Shown one piece after another: positions 43,296 to 52,330 of a stretch of 64,000 bases of DNA. Position 1 is the stretch's first letter. The number at the start of each line of letters is the position of its first letter. Source of the stretch: Lacibacter sediminis (GTDB taxonomy: Bacteria; Bacteroidota; Bacteroidia; Chitinophagales; Chitinophagaceae). The notes under the pieces are model-generated. The model saw only the letters and a list, made by a program, of their open reading frames with translations, did not search any database and was not told the origin of the DNA. Made by a program: the position numbers and the translations under genes. Location: contig NZ_CP060007.1 in assembly GCF_014168535.1 (NCBI RefSeq), positions 2,790,001 to 2,854,000 on the forward strand, given 5' to 3'.

Positions 43296-44060
43296 ATGGA
43301 ACATAAAAATATCAATGTAAAACTGAAAGTTTGGCGCCAGAAGAACAGCAACGATAAAGGTTCGTTTGAAACCTACGATGCAAAGAACATTTCGCAGGAA
43401 ATGAGTTTCCTTGAAATGTTTGATGTATTGAACGAAGAGCTGATCGGCGAGGGGAAAGACCCAATTGCTTTCGATCACGATTGCCGTGAAGGTATTTGTG
43501 GGATGTGCAGTATGTACATCAATGGCCGTCCGCACGGTCCTTGGGAAGCAAACACAACCTGTCAGTTGCATATGCGTGCGTTCAACGAGGGTGATACGAT
43601 TGTGGTGGAGCCTTGGAGAGCAAATGCATTTCCGGTGATCAAAGATCTCATGGTAGACCGTTCAGCATTTGATCGAATAATTCAGGCTGGTGGTTACATC
43701 AGTGTAAACACAGGTAATGCCGTTGATGCAAACGCATTGCCAATTGATAAAGCAAAAGCGGATGCAGCCTTTGCTGCTGCGGCCTGTATTGGTTGCGGTG
43801 CTTGTGTGGCCGCTTGTAAGAACTCTTCGGCTATGTTGTTTGTAAGTGCGAAAGTGGCTCACCTTAATCAATTGCCACAAGGCGAACCCGAAAAGAAAAC
43901 ACGTGTACTGAACATGGTAGCACAAATGGATAAAGAAGGTTTTGGAGCTTGTACCAACACCGGCGCTTGCGAAGCAGTTTGTCCGAAAGAAATTTCGCTG
44001 ACCAATATTGCACGTCTGAATGCAGATTATGCAGCTGCAAGTTTAACAGCAAGTAAATAA
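43296..44060 (+). CDS. sdhB: Succinate dehydrogenase/fumarate reductase iron-sulfur subunit
   Basis: 254 residues. The N-terminal [2Fe-2S] ferredoxin domain has [17 protein letters not shown] near 66-82 and a following Cys (TTCQLH). The C-terminal domain has [15 protein letters not shown] near 165-179 and [15 protein letters not shown] near 212-226, supplying ligands for the [4Fe-4S] and [3Fe-4S] clusters. It links the flavoprotein to the cytochrome b subunit. 22 bp after sdhA; last gene of the operon before a terminator. Confidence 0.95.
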   Translation: MEHKNINVKLKVWRQKNSNDKGSFETYDAKNISQEMSFLEMFDVLNEELIGEGKDPIAFDHDCREGICGMCSMYINGRPHGPWEANTTCQLHMRAFNEGDTIVVEPWRANAFPVIKDLMVDRSAFDRIIQAGGYISVNTGNAVDANALPIDKAKADAAFAAAACIGCGACVAACKNSSAMLFVSAKVAHLNQLPQGEPEKKTRVLNMVAQMDKEGFGACTNTGACEAVCPKEISLTNIARLNADYAAASLTASK

Positions 44061-44112
44061 GCAGCCATAGCCTGTTGATAGATGAGTAACCGAAGACTTA
44101 ATCATCATATTT

Positions 44113-44134
44113 AAACCTCCGTTAACGGAGGTTT
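44113..44134 (+). terminator. Terminator of the sdhCAB operon
   Basis: 9-bp perfect stem AAACCTCCG with CGGAGGTTT, loop TTAA, followed by TTTATT. Confidence 0.85.
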
Positions 44135-44269
44135 TTTATTGGAAGAATAGCGGGCCTTTGGTATTAAAAAAAACCTTGAACTCCGGTTAGCACAATAAAT
44201 TCTATTTTTACGCATTCTTATCCTGAAAACCACTGACTTATCAGAAAACTCGTCTTTTTCCTTGTCGTA

Positions 44270-47200
44270 TTGCTATCCTCTCTGCTGTCGTTTGCACAGC
44301 AGCCCAACTCCTTATCGAATCTGCGTAGCAAAAAGATCAGTACAAAAACAAGTTCGGTTAAACTTGACAGTCTCAGCATCGTTCCAAAATCAGTCATCAT
44401 TCCAGGCATTGCAACGGAAAATTTCACTGTGGATGAAGTGAATGGCCGGTTGTTTTGGGTAAGTCCACCAGCCATAGATTCAGTGATGGTTACCTACCGT
44501 GTGTTCCCATACAAGTTGAATGCACAGGTGCAGCGTATGAATTTCGAAGACATCAAAAACAACTTCCTCACCGAACCTATTACAGTCGATCAGACTACCG
44601 GCTTTGGCAAAGGCATGTTCGATTTTGGAAATGTAAACTACAACGGAAGTTTTGGCCGTGGTATTTCGTTTGGTAACAACCAGGATGCAGTGGTGAATGG
44701 TGTATTGAATCTCCAGATCAATGGTGTAATTGGCGACAGCATGATGCTTTCTGCTGCATTGACCGATAACAATATTCCGGTGCAGGCAGAAGGAAATACA
44801 CAGCAATTGAATGAATTTGACCGTGTGTGGATTCAACTGAAAAAGAAAGGCTGGCAACTGAACCTTGGCGATATTGATATCAGAAGAAACGATGCGTACT
44901 TCCTCAGCTTCTTTAAACGGCTGCAGGGTATTTCGTTTCAAAACGAAGTGAATGTATTTAAACAAGGGAAGAATTCAACGCTTGTATCCGGCGCCATTGC
45001 AAAGGGAAAGTTTAACCGTTATGTATTCCAGGGACAGGAAGGCAACCAGGGACCGTATCGATTACAGGGACCGAATGGTGAACTGTTCTTTATTGTGCTT
45101 GCAGGAACGGAGCGTGTGTTTATTGATGGCGAATTGATGCAGCGTGGCGAAGACCAGGATTATGTGATCAATTACAACACAGCTGAAATTACTTTTACTC
45201 CACGACGCATGATCAACAAAGACCGGCGTATACAGGTGGAGTTTGAATATGCCGATCGTAATTTTCTTAACTCACAATTTTTTGTTGGAAATGAATTGAC
45301 AGTAAATCCCAAACTCACATTCAGGGTGAACGCCTTTTCAAATGCTGATTCAAAAAATACATCTGTAAACCAGTTTTTGACAACCGAACAAAAACAATTT
45401 CTGTTTGATATTGGTGATCGGGTAGAGACAGCATTGTATCCATCCATTGCAAAAGATACGTTTGCTGCCAATAAGATCGTGTATCGATTGGTTGATTCAA
45501 CGGTTAACAGTATTACTTATGATTCAGTGCTGGTTTACACAACCATTGATCAACCCGATGTGTACACCGCATCTTTCACCGATGTTGGTTTTGGCAATGC
45601 AGATTATATGTTGGAAGAAGCAGGAGCAAACGGAAGAACATTCAAATGGATCGCTCCGGTGAACGGCGTGCGTCAAGGCAGGTATGCACCCGCTGTACGG
45701 TTGGTTGCACCACGTACGCAACAAATGTTGACTGTTGGAACAGATTATCAACTCACGAAAGAGTTATTAGTTAAAACAGAACTCGCCATCAGCCGTTTTG
45801 ATATCAACACACTTTCACGAAAAGATAAAACGAATGATGATGGTGTAGCCGGCAGAATAGCATTGCAATACAACAATCAGTTCAAAGGCAATCCGAAAAA
45901 ACCATTGACCTATAAACTCAACAGCAGCTACGAATTTGTGCAGGAAAGTTTCCGTGCATTGGAACGTTTACGTCCCGTTGAGTTTACAAGGGAGTGGGGG
46001 CTTCCCATTTTTCTTCAACAGGAAAAAGAACAGATCATCGGTGCGGGTGTGGAGTTGATGCGCACAACCAATCACCGTTTCAGTTATAACATACAGAATT
46101 ATCAACGGGGTTTCCTGTTCAAAGGTATTCGTCATGCAGTGCAGCATGGTTTTTCAAACAAAGGCTGGACATGGACGGGTAATCTCAATTACTCATCAAC
46201 TGATAGTGGCAGTAACAAAGGTTTTTTTCTTCGCCCAACAGTTGATCTGAAACGGAGATTCGATAAACTGGATAAAATAGAATTAGGTGGACAATACTAT
46301 TTAGAACACAGTGAGACCCGCAACCGTATCACCGATAGTTTATCATCTCTCACATTCATGTGGGACACATGGACGCTTTACTTACGCTCGAAAGAAGCAA
46401 GCAATAAATGGGGATTGAATTTCTTTACCAGAAGAGATAAGTTGCCTCTTGGAAAAGCCTTGCAGCAAACAGATCGCAGCTTTAACTATAATGCTTATGT
46501 TGAATTGATGAGCAGTGAAAAACATCAGTTTCGTTTAAACGCAACCATACGGGAGTTGAAAGTTTATAACAGTCAACTTACAGGACAAAAAGCTGAACGT
46601 TCGGTTTTAGGTCGTGCTGAATATTTTGTGAATGAATGGAAAGGAATGCTCACCGGAAATATTTTGTACGAAGCGGGTAGCGGACAGGAGCAACGGCGTG
46701 ACTATTCGTTCTTAGAAGTACCAGCCGGGCAAGGTGAATACACATGGAACGATTACAATACCGATGGCATTCCGCAATTAAATGAATTCGAAGTTGCGCT
46801 CTATCAAGACCAGGCCCGCTACATTCGTGTATTTACACCCACACTTGATTTTATTCGTGCAAACTATAACCAGTTTAACTACAGCGTTAACTTAAACCCA
46901 AGGGCATTGATCGATCTGAACAAAGCGAAAGGAATGAGTAAGTTTTTAACACGCATTACGGTTCAATCAGGTTTGCAGATATTTAAAAAAGAGATCTCCG
47001 ATAAAAACATCAACCTCGATCCATTCTCAAAACCAAAAGCAGATACCAGTCTAATTTCATTAAGTTCTATTTTAACCAATACATTATTCTTTAACCGAAC
47101 AAGTAATGTATGGGGTGTTGATCTTACACATGTGCAGAACGTTGGGCGATCAATTCTTACCTATGGTTTAGAAACAAGAACACTGCGTGATTTGTCCGGA

Positions 47201-47704
47201 CGAATTCGTTGGAATCTCAGTAAGAAATTTTCAACAAATATTCTCGTGAAGAAGATCACGAATCAACTCGAAACACCCAAATTCGGAAACAGGAATTACA
47301 ACCTTGCCCAATGGGTAACCGAACCATCGATCAGTTTTCAGAGCGGAACAAAATATCGGTTCTCTTTAAATTATAAATACGAGGAAAAGCAAAACCAGGA
47401 TGGGCAGAAGGAGCGTGCATTGATCAACTCCATCATTACGGAGATGCGTTACAATGTACTTTCGAGCAGCACGATCAATGGCAAATTTCAATTCAGCAAT
47501 ATCGCTTTTAATGGTGCTACTAATTCAACCGTTGCCTTTATAATGTTGGATGCGTTATTACCGGGCAAAAACTTTTTATGGAATATCGACTTTACAAGAA
47601 GGCTGGCCAATAACATGGAAATTAACTTCACCTATGAAGGAAGAAAACCCGGTGAAGCAAAAGCTATTCATACGGGCAGGGCAAGTGTAAGAGCGTTGTT
47701 TTAA
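44270..47704 (+). CDS. Very large outer-membrane beta-barrel protein (SprA-like style)
   Basis: At least 1144 residues. The TTG at 44270 cuts through the signal peptide. In frame upstream, from 44237, the sequence reads LIRKLVFFLVVLLSSLLSFAQ, a perfect export signal, but without ATG/GTG/TTG, so translation may begin at ATC 44240 or similar. The chain has repeated barrel-like motifs (GVIGDSMMLSAALTDNNIPVQ, VWIQLKKKGWQLNLGDIDIRR, DYVINYNTAEITFTPRRMINKDRRIQVEFEYADRNF) recalling the giant SprA-type barrels of Bacteroidota. The C-terminal half is strand-rich with a final NMEINFTYEGR. Function unknown; a translocon or surface-assembly role is inference. Confidence 0.6.
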   Translation: MLSSLLSFAQQPNSLSNLRSKKISTKTSSVKLDSLSIVPKSVIIPGIATENFTVDEVNGRLFWVSPPAIDSVMVTYRVFPYKLNAQVQRMNFEDIKNNFLTEPITVDQTTGFGKGMFDFGNVNYNGSFGRGISFGNNQDAVVNGVLNLQINGVIGDSMMLSAALTDNNIPVQAEGNTQQLNEFDRVWIQLKKKGWQLNLGDIDIRRNDAYFLSFFKRLQGISFQNEVNVFKQGKNSTLVSGAIAKGKFNRYVFQGQEGNQGPYRLQGPNGELFFIVLAGTERVFIDGELMQRGEDQDYVINYNTAEITFTPRRMINKDRRIQVEFEYADRNFLNSQFFVGNELTVNPKLTFRVNAFSNADSKNTSVNQFLTTEQKQFLFDIGDRVETALYPSIAKDTFAANKIVYRLVDSTVNSITYDSVLVYTTIDQPDVYTASFTDVGFGNADYMLEEAGANGRTFKWIAPVNGVRQGRYAPAVRLVAPRTQQMLTVGTDYQLTKELLVKTELAISRFDINTLSRKDKTNDDGVAGRIALQYNNQFKGNPKKPLTYKLNSSYEFVQESFRALERLRPVEFTREWGLPIFLQQEKEQIIGAGVELMRTTNHRFSYNIQNYQRGFLFKGIRHAVQHGFSNKGWTWTGNLNYSSTDSGSNKGFFLRPTVDLKRRFDKLDKIELGGQYYLEHSETRNRITDSLSSLTFMWDTWTLYLRSKEASNKWGLNFFTRRDKLPLGKALQQTDRSFNYNAYVELMSSEKHQFRLNATIRELKVYNSQLTGQKAERSVLGRAEYFVNEWKGMLTGNILYEAGSGQEQRRDYSFLEVPAGQGEYTWNDYNTDGIPQLNEFEVALYQDQARYIRVFTPTLDFIRANYNQFNYSVNLNPRALIDLNKAKGMSKFLTRITVQSGLQIFKKEISDKNINLDPFSKPKADTSLISLSSILTNTLFFNRTSNVWGVDLTHVQNVGRSILTYGLETRTLRDLSGRIRWNLSKKFSTNILVKKITNQLETPKFGNRNYNLAQWVTEPSISFQSGTKYRFSLNYKYEEKQNQDGQKERALINSIITEMRYNVLSSSTINGKFQFSNIAFNGATNSTVAFIMLDALLPGKNFLWNIDFTRRLANNMEINFTYEGRKPGEAKAIHTGRASVRALF

Positions 47705-47830
47705 TAAACGCTGTCTATTTGAAACTGTTTACAAAAAGATAGTAACTGAATTTTTAGAGATGTCTCCTTCGTCGGCATGACGACAACTTTCCATATGGTC
47801 TGACGGTTTTCAACCGTGCCGACCAATAAA

Positions 47831-47858
47831 AAGAGCGGTGGAAGAATCCACCGCTCTT
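47831..47858. terminator. Bidirectional terminator between two convergent genes
   Basis: 12-bp perfect stem AAGAGCGGTGGA with TCCACCGCTCTT, loop AGAA. It lies between the large barrel gene and the coiled-coil gene. A second weaker hairpin (ACGGTT/AACCGT) sits at about 47805-47819. Confidence 0.85.
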
Positions 47859-47884
47859 AATAAACCATCAACGTGTATGTATGC

Positions 47885-48874
47885 TTAGCTAAATAAGCCG
47901 CCTTTACGTAATGTTTTTGAACCTTCGCCAATTTTGAAACCGTTATTGTAGATCTCAACTTTGTAAGCGCCTTCTACAAATTTTGCACCTGGCTTCCACT
48001 CAATTGAAACAGGAGTTGTTTTACCTGCAGCGAAAGTAAGAGTTGACATTTTTGTAAACACTCTTTCACCTTCTTCTCTTGTTGTGAAACGACCGCTACC
48101 CAAAGCTTCATTACTTACAACTTGTCCTGTAGGATCTGTGATCACCACATAAACATCTTTTGTTGTACCTTCTTCACCAACACGGTTGAATACGTTGAAT
48201 GATAAACGGATTTTATCAACACGCTTTGCAACATCTTTTTCTTTTTCTTTACCATTCTTACGCTCATCGATTGTTACGATATTGATGTTTGAAGCATTTA
48301 ATGTAGATGCTACATCCAGTTTTTCTTCAACTACTTTCTTTTCAGCAGAAGTTTGATCGTACTGAACCTGTAAAGCTTCTTTCTGAACTGTCAATTCCTG
48401 CTTGTCAGTTTTCAGTTGCAGGTTTTCACCACGCAATGTTTCAACTTCTACTACAAAACCACTGATCTTTTCGTTCAATTCATTGATCAAGCGTTTTGCT
48501 TCAGCCAGATCAGCTGCTGTTTTATTTTGCTTATTCAGTAACGTTTGAATACGCTTTTTCATGTTACCGATTTCGCTGTCTTTAGTTTTAACCAGGCTGT
48601 CCATGCTGGCATTCATGCTTGTTAATTCATCAAGACGTTGAAGTGCAGAGTTGTACTCTGTTTGAATAGCACCTTTGCTGCTGTCGCTTGTGCTCAATTG
48701 TGCCTGTAACTGTGTTGTTACTTCTTTGGTTTTTGATTTGTCCCAGATAATGTAACCCCAGGTACCTAATAAAGCTGCAATTAATAACCCGTAGATCAAC
48801 CCACGGTTACTGTTCTTTGGCGCTGCAGGTGGATTATCCTGAGGAGCTGCGGAAGGATAGTTTGAATAAGACAT
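47885..48874 (-). CDS. Membrane-anchored coiled-coil protein
   Basis: 329 residues. A Pro/Ala-rich N-terminus is followed by one membrane helix (about 25-44, LIYGLLIAALLGTWGYIIW). A long coiled coil of about 45-200 has heptad-like Leu/Ile and Lys/Glu repeats (KRIQTLLNKQNKTAADLAEAKRLINELNEK). A C-terminal beta domain covers about 220-329 (KIRLSFNVFNRVGEEGTTKDVYVVITDPTGQVV). Probably an inner-membrane protein with a periplasmic stalk. No known family is recognised. Monocistronic, divergent from the exonuclease gene. Confidence 0.7.
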   Translation of the reverse strand: MSYSNYPSAAPQDNPPAAPKNSNRGLIYGLLIAALLGTWGYIIWDKSKTKEVTTQLQAQLSTSDSSKGAIQTEYNSALQRLDELTSMNASMDSLVKTKDSEIGNMKKRIQTLLNKQNKTAADLAEAKRLINELNEKISGFVVEVETLRGENLQLKTDKQELTVQKEALQVQYDQTSAEKKVVEEKLDVASTLNASNINIVTIDERKNGKEKEKDVAKRVDKIRLSFNVFNRVGEEGTTKDVYVVITDPTGQVVSNEALGSGRFTTREEGERVFTKMSTLTFAAGKTTPVSIEWKPGAKFVEGAYKVEIYNNGFKIGEGSKTLRKGGLFS

Positions 48875-48913
48875 ACTGTTTGATTTTTAAGTTTTAAAAT
48901 TTATTTTTAGTTC

Positions 48914-49657
48914 ATGGCTAACCAACAACACATTCAACCCGACCACATCCTGGTACTCGATATCGAGACAGTACCACAATTTGCTTCGTTTGAAGAGCTG
49001 CCGGAACTATGGAAAGTTCTCTGGGCAGACAAAATTTCCAAAACCATGCCAGAAAATTTTTCGCCTGCTGAAATGTATGAACAAAGAGCCGGAATTCAGG
49101 CTGAATTTGGCAAAATAATCTGCATCAGTACAGGCTATTTCTACACAGATAAGGGCGGAAGAATGTGTTTTCGATTAAAATCTTATGCAGGAACTAATGA
49201 ACAACAGCTGTTAGCTGAATTTATTACTGCTGTTGATAAGTTTAATAAAACCACACCCGCCATGCATTTTGCCGGGCACAATATTAAAGAGTTCGATATT
49301 CCTTACATCAGCCGGCGCATATTGATCAACGGGCTCACTTTGCCCGCTTTTCTTCAATTCAGTGGTAAAAAGCCCTGGGAAACGAACCTGGTAGATACCA
49401 TGCAGCTATGGAAGTTTGGCGATTATAAAAATTATACTTCACTTAACCTCTTAGCACATTGTTTAGGTATTCCAACGCCTAAAGAAAATACTGACGGCAG
49501 TCAGGTTAAAGAAATTTATTATGTACAAAAAGATCTTCCCCGTATTGTTGAGTATTGCCAGAAAGATGTGATTGCTACGGCCCAGATTTTTCTACGGCTG
49601 CAACAATTACCTTTGCTGCCGGCTGAAAATATTTTTATTGCCGACCAGGTAAAATGA
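48914..49657 (+). CDS. PolB-like 3'-5' exonuclease
   Basis: 247 residues. The DEDD exonuclease fold is visible: ILVLDIETVPQ (Exo I, with Asp and Glu), AGHNIKEFDIPYISRR (Exo II) and ARIVEYCQKDVIATAQIFLRL-like PRIVEYCQKDVIA (Exo III, Tyr/Asp). This matches the predicted PolB-like exonuclease family. It probably removes 3' nucleotides from DNA in repair or replication. Its last four bases overlap the holA start (ATGA), so translation is coupled with the clamp-loader delta subunit, supporting a role in replication. Confidence 0.85.
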   Translation: MANQQHIQPDHILVLDIETVPQFASFEELPELWKVLWADKISKTMPENFSPAEMYEQRAGIQAEFGKIICISTGYFYTDKGGRMCFRLKSYAGTNEQQLLAEFITAVDKFNKTTPAMHFAGHNIKEFDIPYISRRILINGLTLPAFLQFSGKKPWETNLVDTMQLWKFGDYKNYTSLNLLAHCLGIPTPKENTDGSQVKEIYYVQKDLPRIVEYCQKDVIATAQIFLRLQQLPLLPAENIFIADQVK

Positions 49658-50649
49658 GTGTAACAAAGATTCTTAACGACTGGAAAAAGAAAAGCTTCAA
49701 ACCTGTATATTGGTTTGAAGGGGAAGAAGATTTTTATATTGATCAGTTGGTTGATGCTGCAGAGCATAACATTTTAAGTGAGGCCGAAGCAGGTTTTAAT
49801 CTTTCTGTTTTTTATGGAAAGGATGCGGCGTGGAGTGATGTGGTGAATGCATGCATGCGTTATCCTATGTTTTCTGATAAGCAGGTAGTGATACTGAAAG
49901 AAGCACAGCAGATGAAAGATATTGATAAGCTTGAAGGCTATATCAATAATCCACTTTCATCAACAATTTTTGTAGTTGGTCATAAAGAAAAAAAAGTTGA
50001 TGGTCGCAGCAAGCTGGCCAAACTGTTGAAAGAAAAGGGTGAAGTACTCAGTACAAAAAAAATGTATGACAATGAATTACCTGCGTGGACACAAGACTTC
50101 ATTGAAAGCAAAGGTTACCAGCCCACACAAAAAGCAGTTCATTTATTAGTTGATCATATTGGTAATGATCTCAGCCGTATTGCCAACGAGGTAGATAAAG
50201 TAATCCTTAACCTCGGCAATCGAAAAACAATCACGGATGATGATATTGAAAACTTTGTTGGCATCAGCAAAGAATACAATGTGTTTGAATTGCAGAATGC
50301 AGTTGGCAAAAAGAATTTATCCAAAGCATTACAGATCGTTCAGTATTTTGAAAGCAATCCCAAAGCTGCCCCCATTCAATTAGTGTTACCATCACTATAT
50401 AGTTATTTCTCCAAAGTGTTTATGTTGTTTGGTGCGCAAGGCGATGATAAAGCAGTTGCAGCACAAACCGGTATCAATGCATGGTTCCTGAAAGATTACA
50501 AAGCATCAGCGTCAATTTATGGTTTCGAAGGCGTGCAGGCAGCACTACTGTTGATGCATCATTATAACTTGAGAAGTGTTGGGGTGGGGGATGTCGGTAC
50601 AGAAGATGCATCGCTGCTGAAAGAGATGATCTATAAGATGATGATGTGA
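49654..50649 (+). CDS. holA: DNA polymerase III subunit delta
   Basis: 331 residues, usual length. The N-terminal AAA+-like domain (FKPVYWFEGEEDFYIDQLVDAAEHNIL) without Walker A, the STIFVVGHKEKKVDGRSKLAKLLKEKG segment and the HIGNDLSRIANEVDKVILNLGNRKTITDDDIENFVGISKEYNVFELQNAVGKKNLSKAL block are characteristic of HolA. It opens the beta sliding clamp as part of the clamp loader. The start overlaps the stop of the exonuclease gene by 4 bp. Confidence 0.93.
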   Translation: MSVTKILNDWKKKSFKPVYWFEGEEDFYIDQLVDAAEHNILSEAEAGFNLSVFYGKDAAWSDVVNACMRYPMFSDKQVVILKEAQQMKDIDKLEGYINNPLSSTIFVVGHKEKKVDGRSKLAKLLKEKGEVLSTKKMYDNELPAWTQDFIESKGYQPTQKAVHLLVDHIGNDLSRIANEVDKVILNLGNRKTITDDDIENFVGISKEYNVFELQNAVGKKNLSKALQIVQYFESNPKAAPIQLVLPSLYSYFSKVFMLFGAQGDDKAVAAQTGINAWFLKDYKASASIYGFEGVQAALLLMHHYNLRSVGVGDVGTEDASLLKEMIYKMMM

Positions 50650-50817
50650 GGGGGAGGCAAGTAGTCAGTGGTCAGTCGTGAGTGTGAGCGAAGTCGAAAT
50701 ATTCGAAATCAACATAATCTTCAACGCATACGGTTGCACCGGATCGTTTACATCAGCACAACATCCATTACCTTCGCAGCAAATCTGCAATCGCAAATCT
50801 AAAATCATAAATCAGCC

Positions 50818-52188
50818 ATGGCTTTAATGAAATCGATCTCCGGCATTCGTGGTACCATTGGTGGTGCACCCGGCGATAATCTTACTCCTGTTGATATTGT
50901 AAAATTCACAGCTGCATACGCAACTATTCTTGGCAAAGGCAAAAAAGTAATTGTAGGTCGTGATGGCCGCATGAGTGGTGAAATGGTGTGTAGCCTTGTG
51001 GTGAATACATTACTCGGTATGGGGCTCCATGTAATTGATCTTGGTTTAAGCACAACACCCACCGTTGAAATGGCTGTGAAGTTTGAAGGTGCTGATGGCG
51101 GTATCATTCTAACGGCATCGCATAACCCAAAACAATGGAATGCCTTAAAGCTGTTAAATGAAAAAGGTGAATTCATCAGTGCGGAGCTTGGACAGCAAAT
51201 GTTGCAGATAGCAGAAAAAGAAGCATTTGATTTTGCAGGAGTAGATGAGCTGGGCACTTACTCAGCCGACGATACCTTGCTGCAAACACATATTGATGCC
51301 ATCCTTGTTCATCCATTGGTAGATAAAAAGATCATTGCTGAAAAGAATTTTACTGTGGTGATCGATGCCATCAACAGTTCAGGTGCTGTTGCAGTTCCGG
51401 CATTGCTCGAAGCATTGGGTGTAACAAACTATACGGTTCTTCATGCAGAGATGCATGGCAACTTTGCACACAACCCCGAACCACTTGCCGAAAACCTCGT
51501 TGATCTTTGCACAGAAGTAGTAAAACAAAAAGCTGATCTCGGTATTGCTGTTGACCCCGATGTGGATCGCTTGTGTTTTGTAAGTGATGACGGCAGTTTA
51601 TTTGGTGAAGAATATACGTTGGTTGCCGTAGCAGATTATATTTTATCAAAACAAAAAGGCAATACCGTTTCTAATCTTTCATCCACACGTGCATTGAAAG
51701 ATGTAACAGAGAAACATGGTGGCGAATATTTTGCAAGTGCAGTAGGCGAAGTGAACGTGGTAAAAATGATGAAGGACGTAAATGCTGTCATTGGTGGCGA
51801 AGGCAACGGTGGCATTATTGATCCGCAATTGCATTACGGAAGAGATGCATTAATTGGCATTGCATTGTTCTTAACACATCTTGCTCAAACCGGAAAAACA
51901 ACCGCAGAGCTTCGCAAAACATATCCTGATTATTTCATGAGTAAGCAAAAGATCGATCTGCCGAAAGAGACTGATGTAAAAGCTTTGCTGGCAAAAGTGA
52001 AAGATCAATATTCCGCTCAGCCTGTAAATACAGTTGATGGGGTAAAGATCGATTTTGATAAGAGCTGGGTGCATTTACGCAGCAGCAATACAGAACCTAT
52101 TATCCGGGTTTATTCGGAAGCTTCAACAATTGAAAAAGCGGATGGGTTAGCAAATGAGGTAATGAATGTGATTAAAAGCCTGATGTAA
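50818..52188 (+). CDS. glmM: Phosphoglucosamine mutase
   Basis: 456 residues of the alpha-D-phosphohexomutase family. The active Ser101 is in ILTASHNPKQWN. The Mg2+ loop is VDPDVDRLCFV near 240-250, the sugar-binding loop GGEGNGGIID near 322, and the phosphate-binding loop RSSNTEPIIRVY near the C-terminus. In Bacteroidota this type is annotated GlmM and converts glucosamine-6-phosphate to glucosamine-1-phosphate for peptidoglycan and LPS precursors. Phosphomannomutase is the alternative, as family members overlap. The 168-bp gap upstream is short-period filler. Confidence 0.85.
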   Translation: MALMKSISGIRGTIGGAPGDNLTPVDIVKFTAAYATILGKGKKVIVGRDGRMSGEMVCSLVVNTLLGMGLHVIDLGLSTTPTVEMAVKFEGADGGIILTASHNPKQWNALKLLNEKGEFISAELGQQMLQIAEKEAFDFAGVDELGTYSADDTLLQTHIDAILVHPLVDKKIIAEKNFTVVIDAINSSGAVAVPALLEALGVTNYTVLHAEMHGNFAHNPEPLAENLVDLCTEVVKQKADLGIAVDPDVDRLCFVSDDGSLFGEEYTLVAVADYILSKQKGNTVSNLSSTRALKDVTEKHGGEYFASAVGEVNVVKMMKDVNAVIGGEGNGGIIDPQLHYGRDALIGIALFLTHLAQTGKTTAELRKTYPDYFMSKQKIDLPKETDVKALLAKVKDQYSAQPVNTVDGVKIDFDKSWVHLRSSNTEPIIRVYSEASTIEKADGLANEVMNVIKSLM

Positions 52189-52303
52189 CTTTAATTCAGA
52201 AAAATAGCGCAGAGAACAAGAGTAAAAGAGTTTGACGCAGAGTAGCTCAGCGCAAGCTCCACATCTCACTTCTCTGCGCCAAAGTTTAGAAGCTTTATCT
52301 TAT

Positions 52304-52311
52304 TATCTTTG
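52304..52311 (+). promoter_or_regulatory. Promoter -7 box (TATCTTTG) of the cysteine desulfurase gene
   Basis: Exact TAnnTTTG, predicted RNA start near 52318, only about 13 nt before ATG 52331. No clean -33 TTG is visible. Confidence 0.5.
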
Positions 52312-52330
52312 CAGCCTCATTTCCCTTAAC

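Noticed and set aside
43047..43571. 174-codon minus-strand ORF over the sdhA-sdhB junction
   Set aside because: Antisense shadow of two certain genes; no family features.
52232..52330. N-terminal extension of the cysteine desulfurase
   Set aside because: It starts within repeat filler and overlaps a -7 box; family proteins begin at MxxIYFDNAATT.
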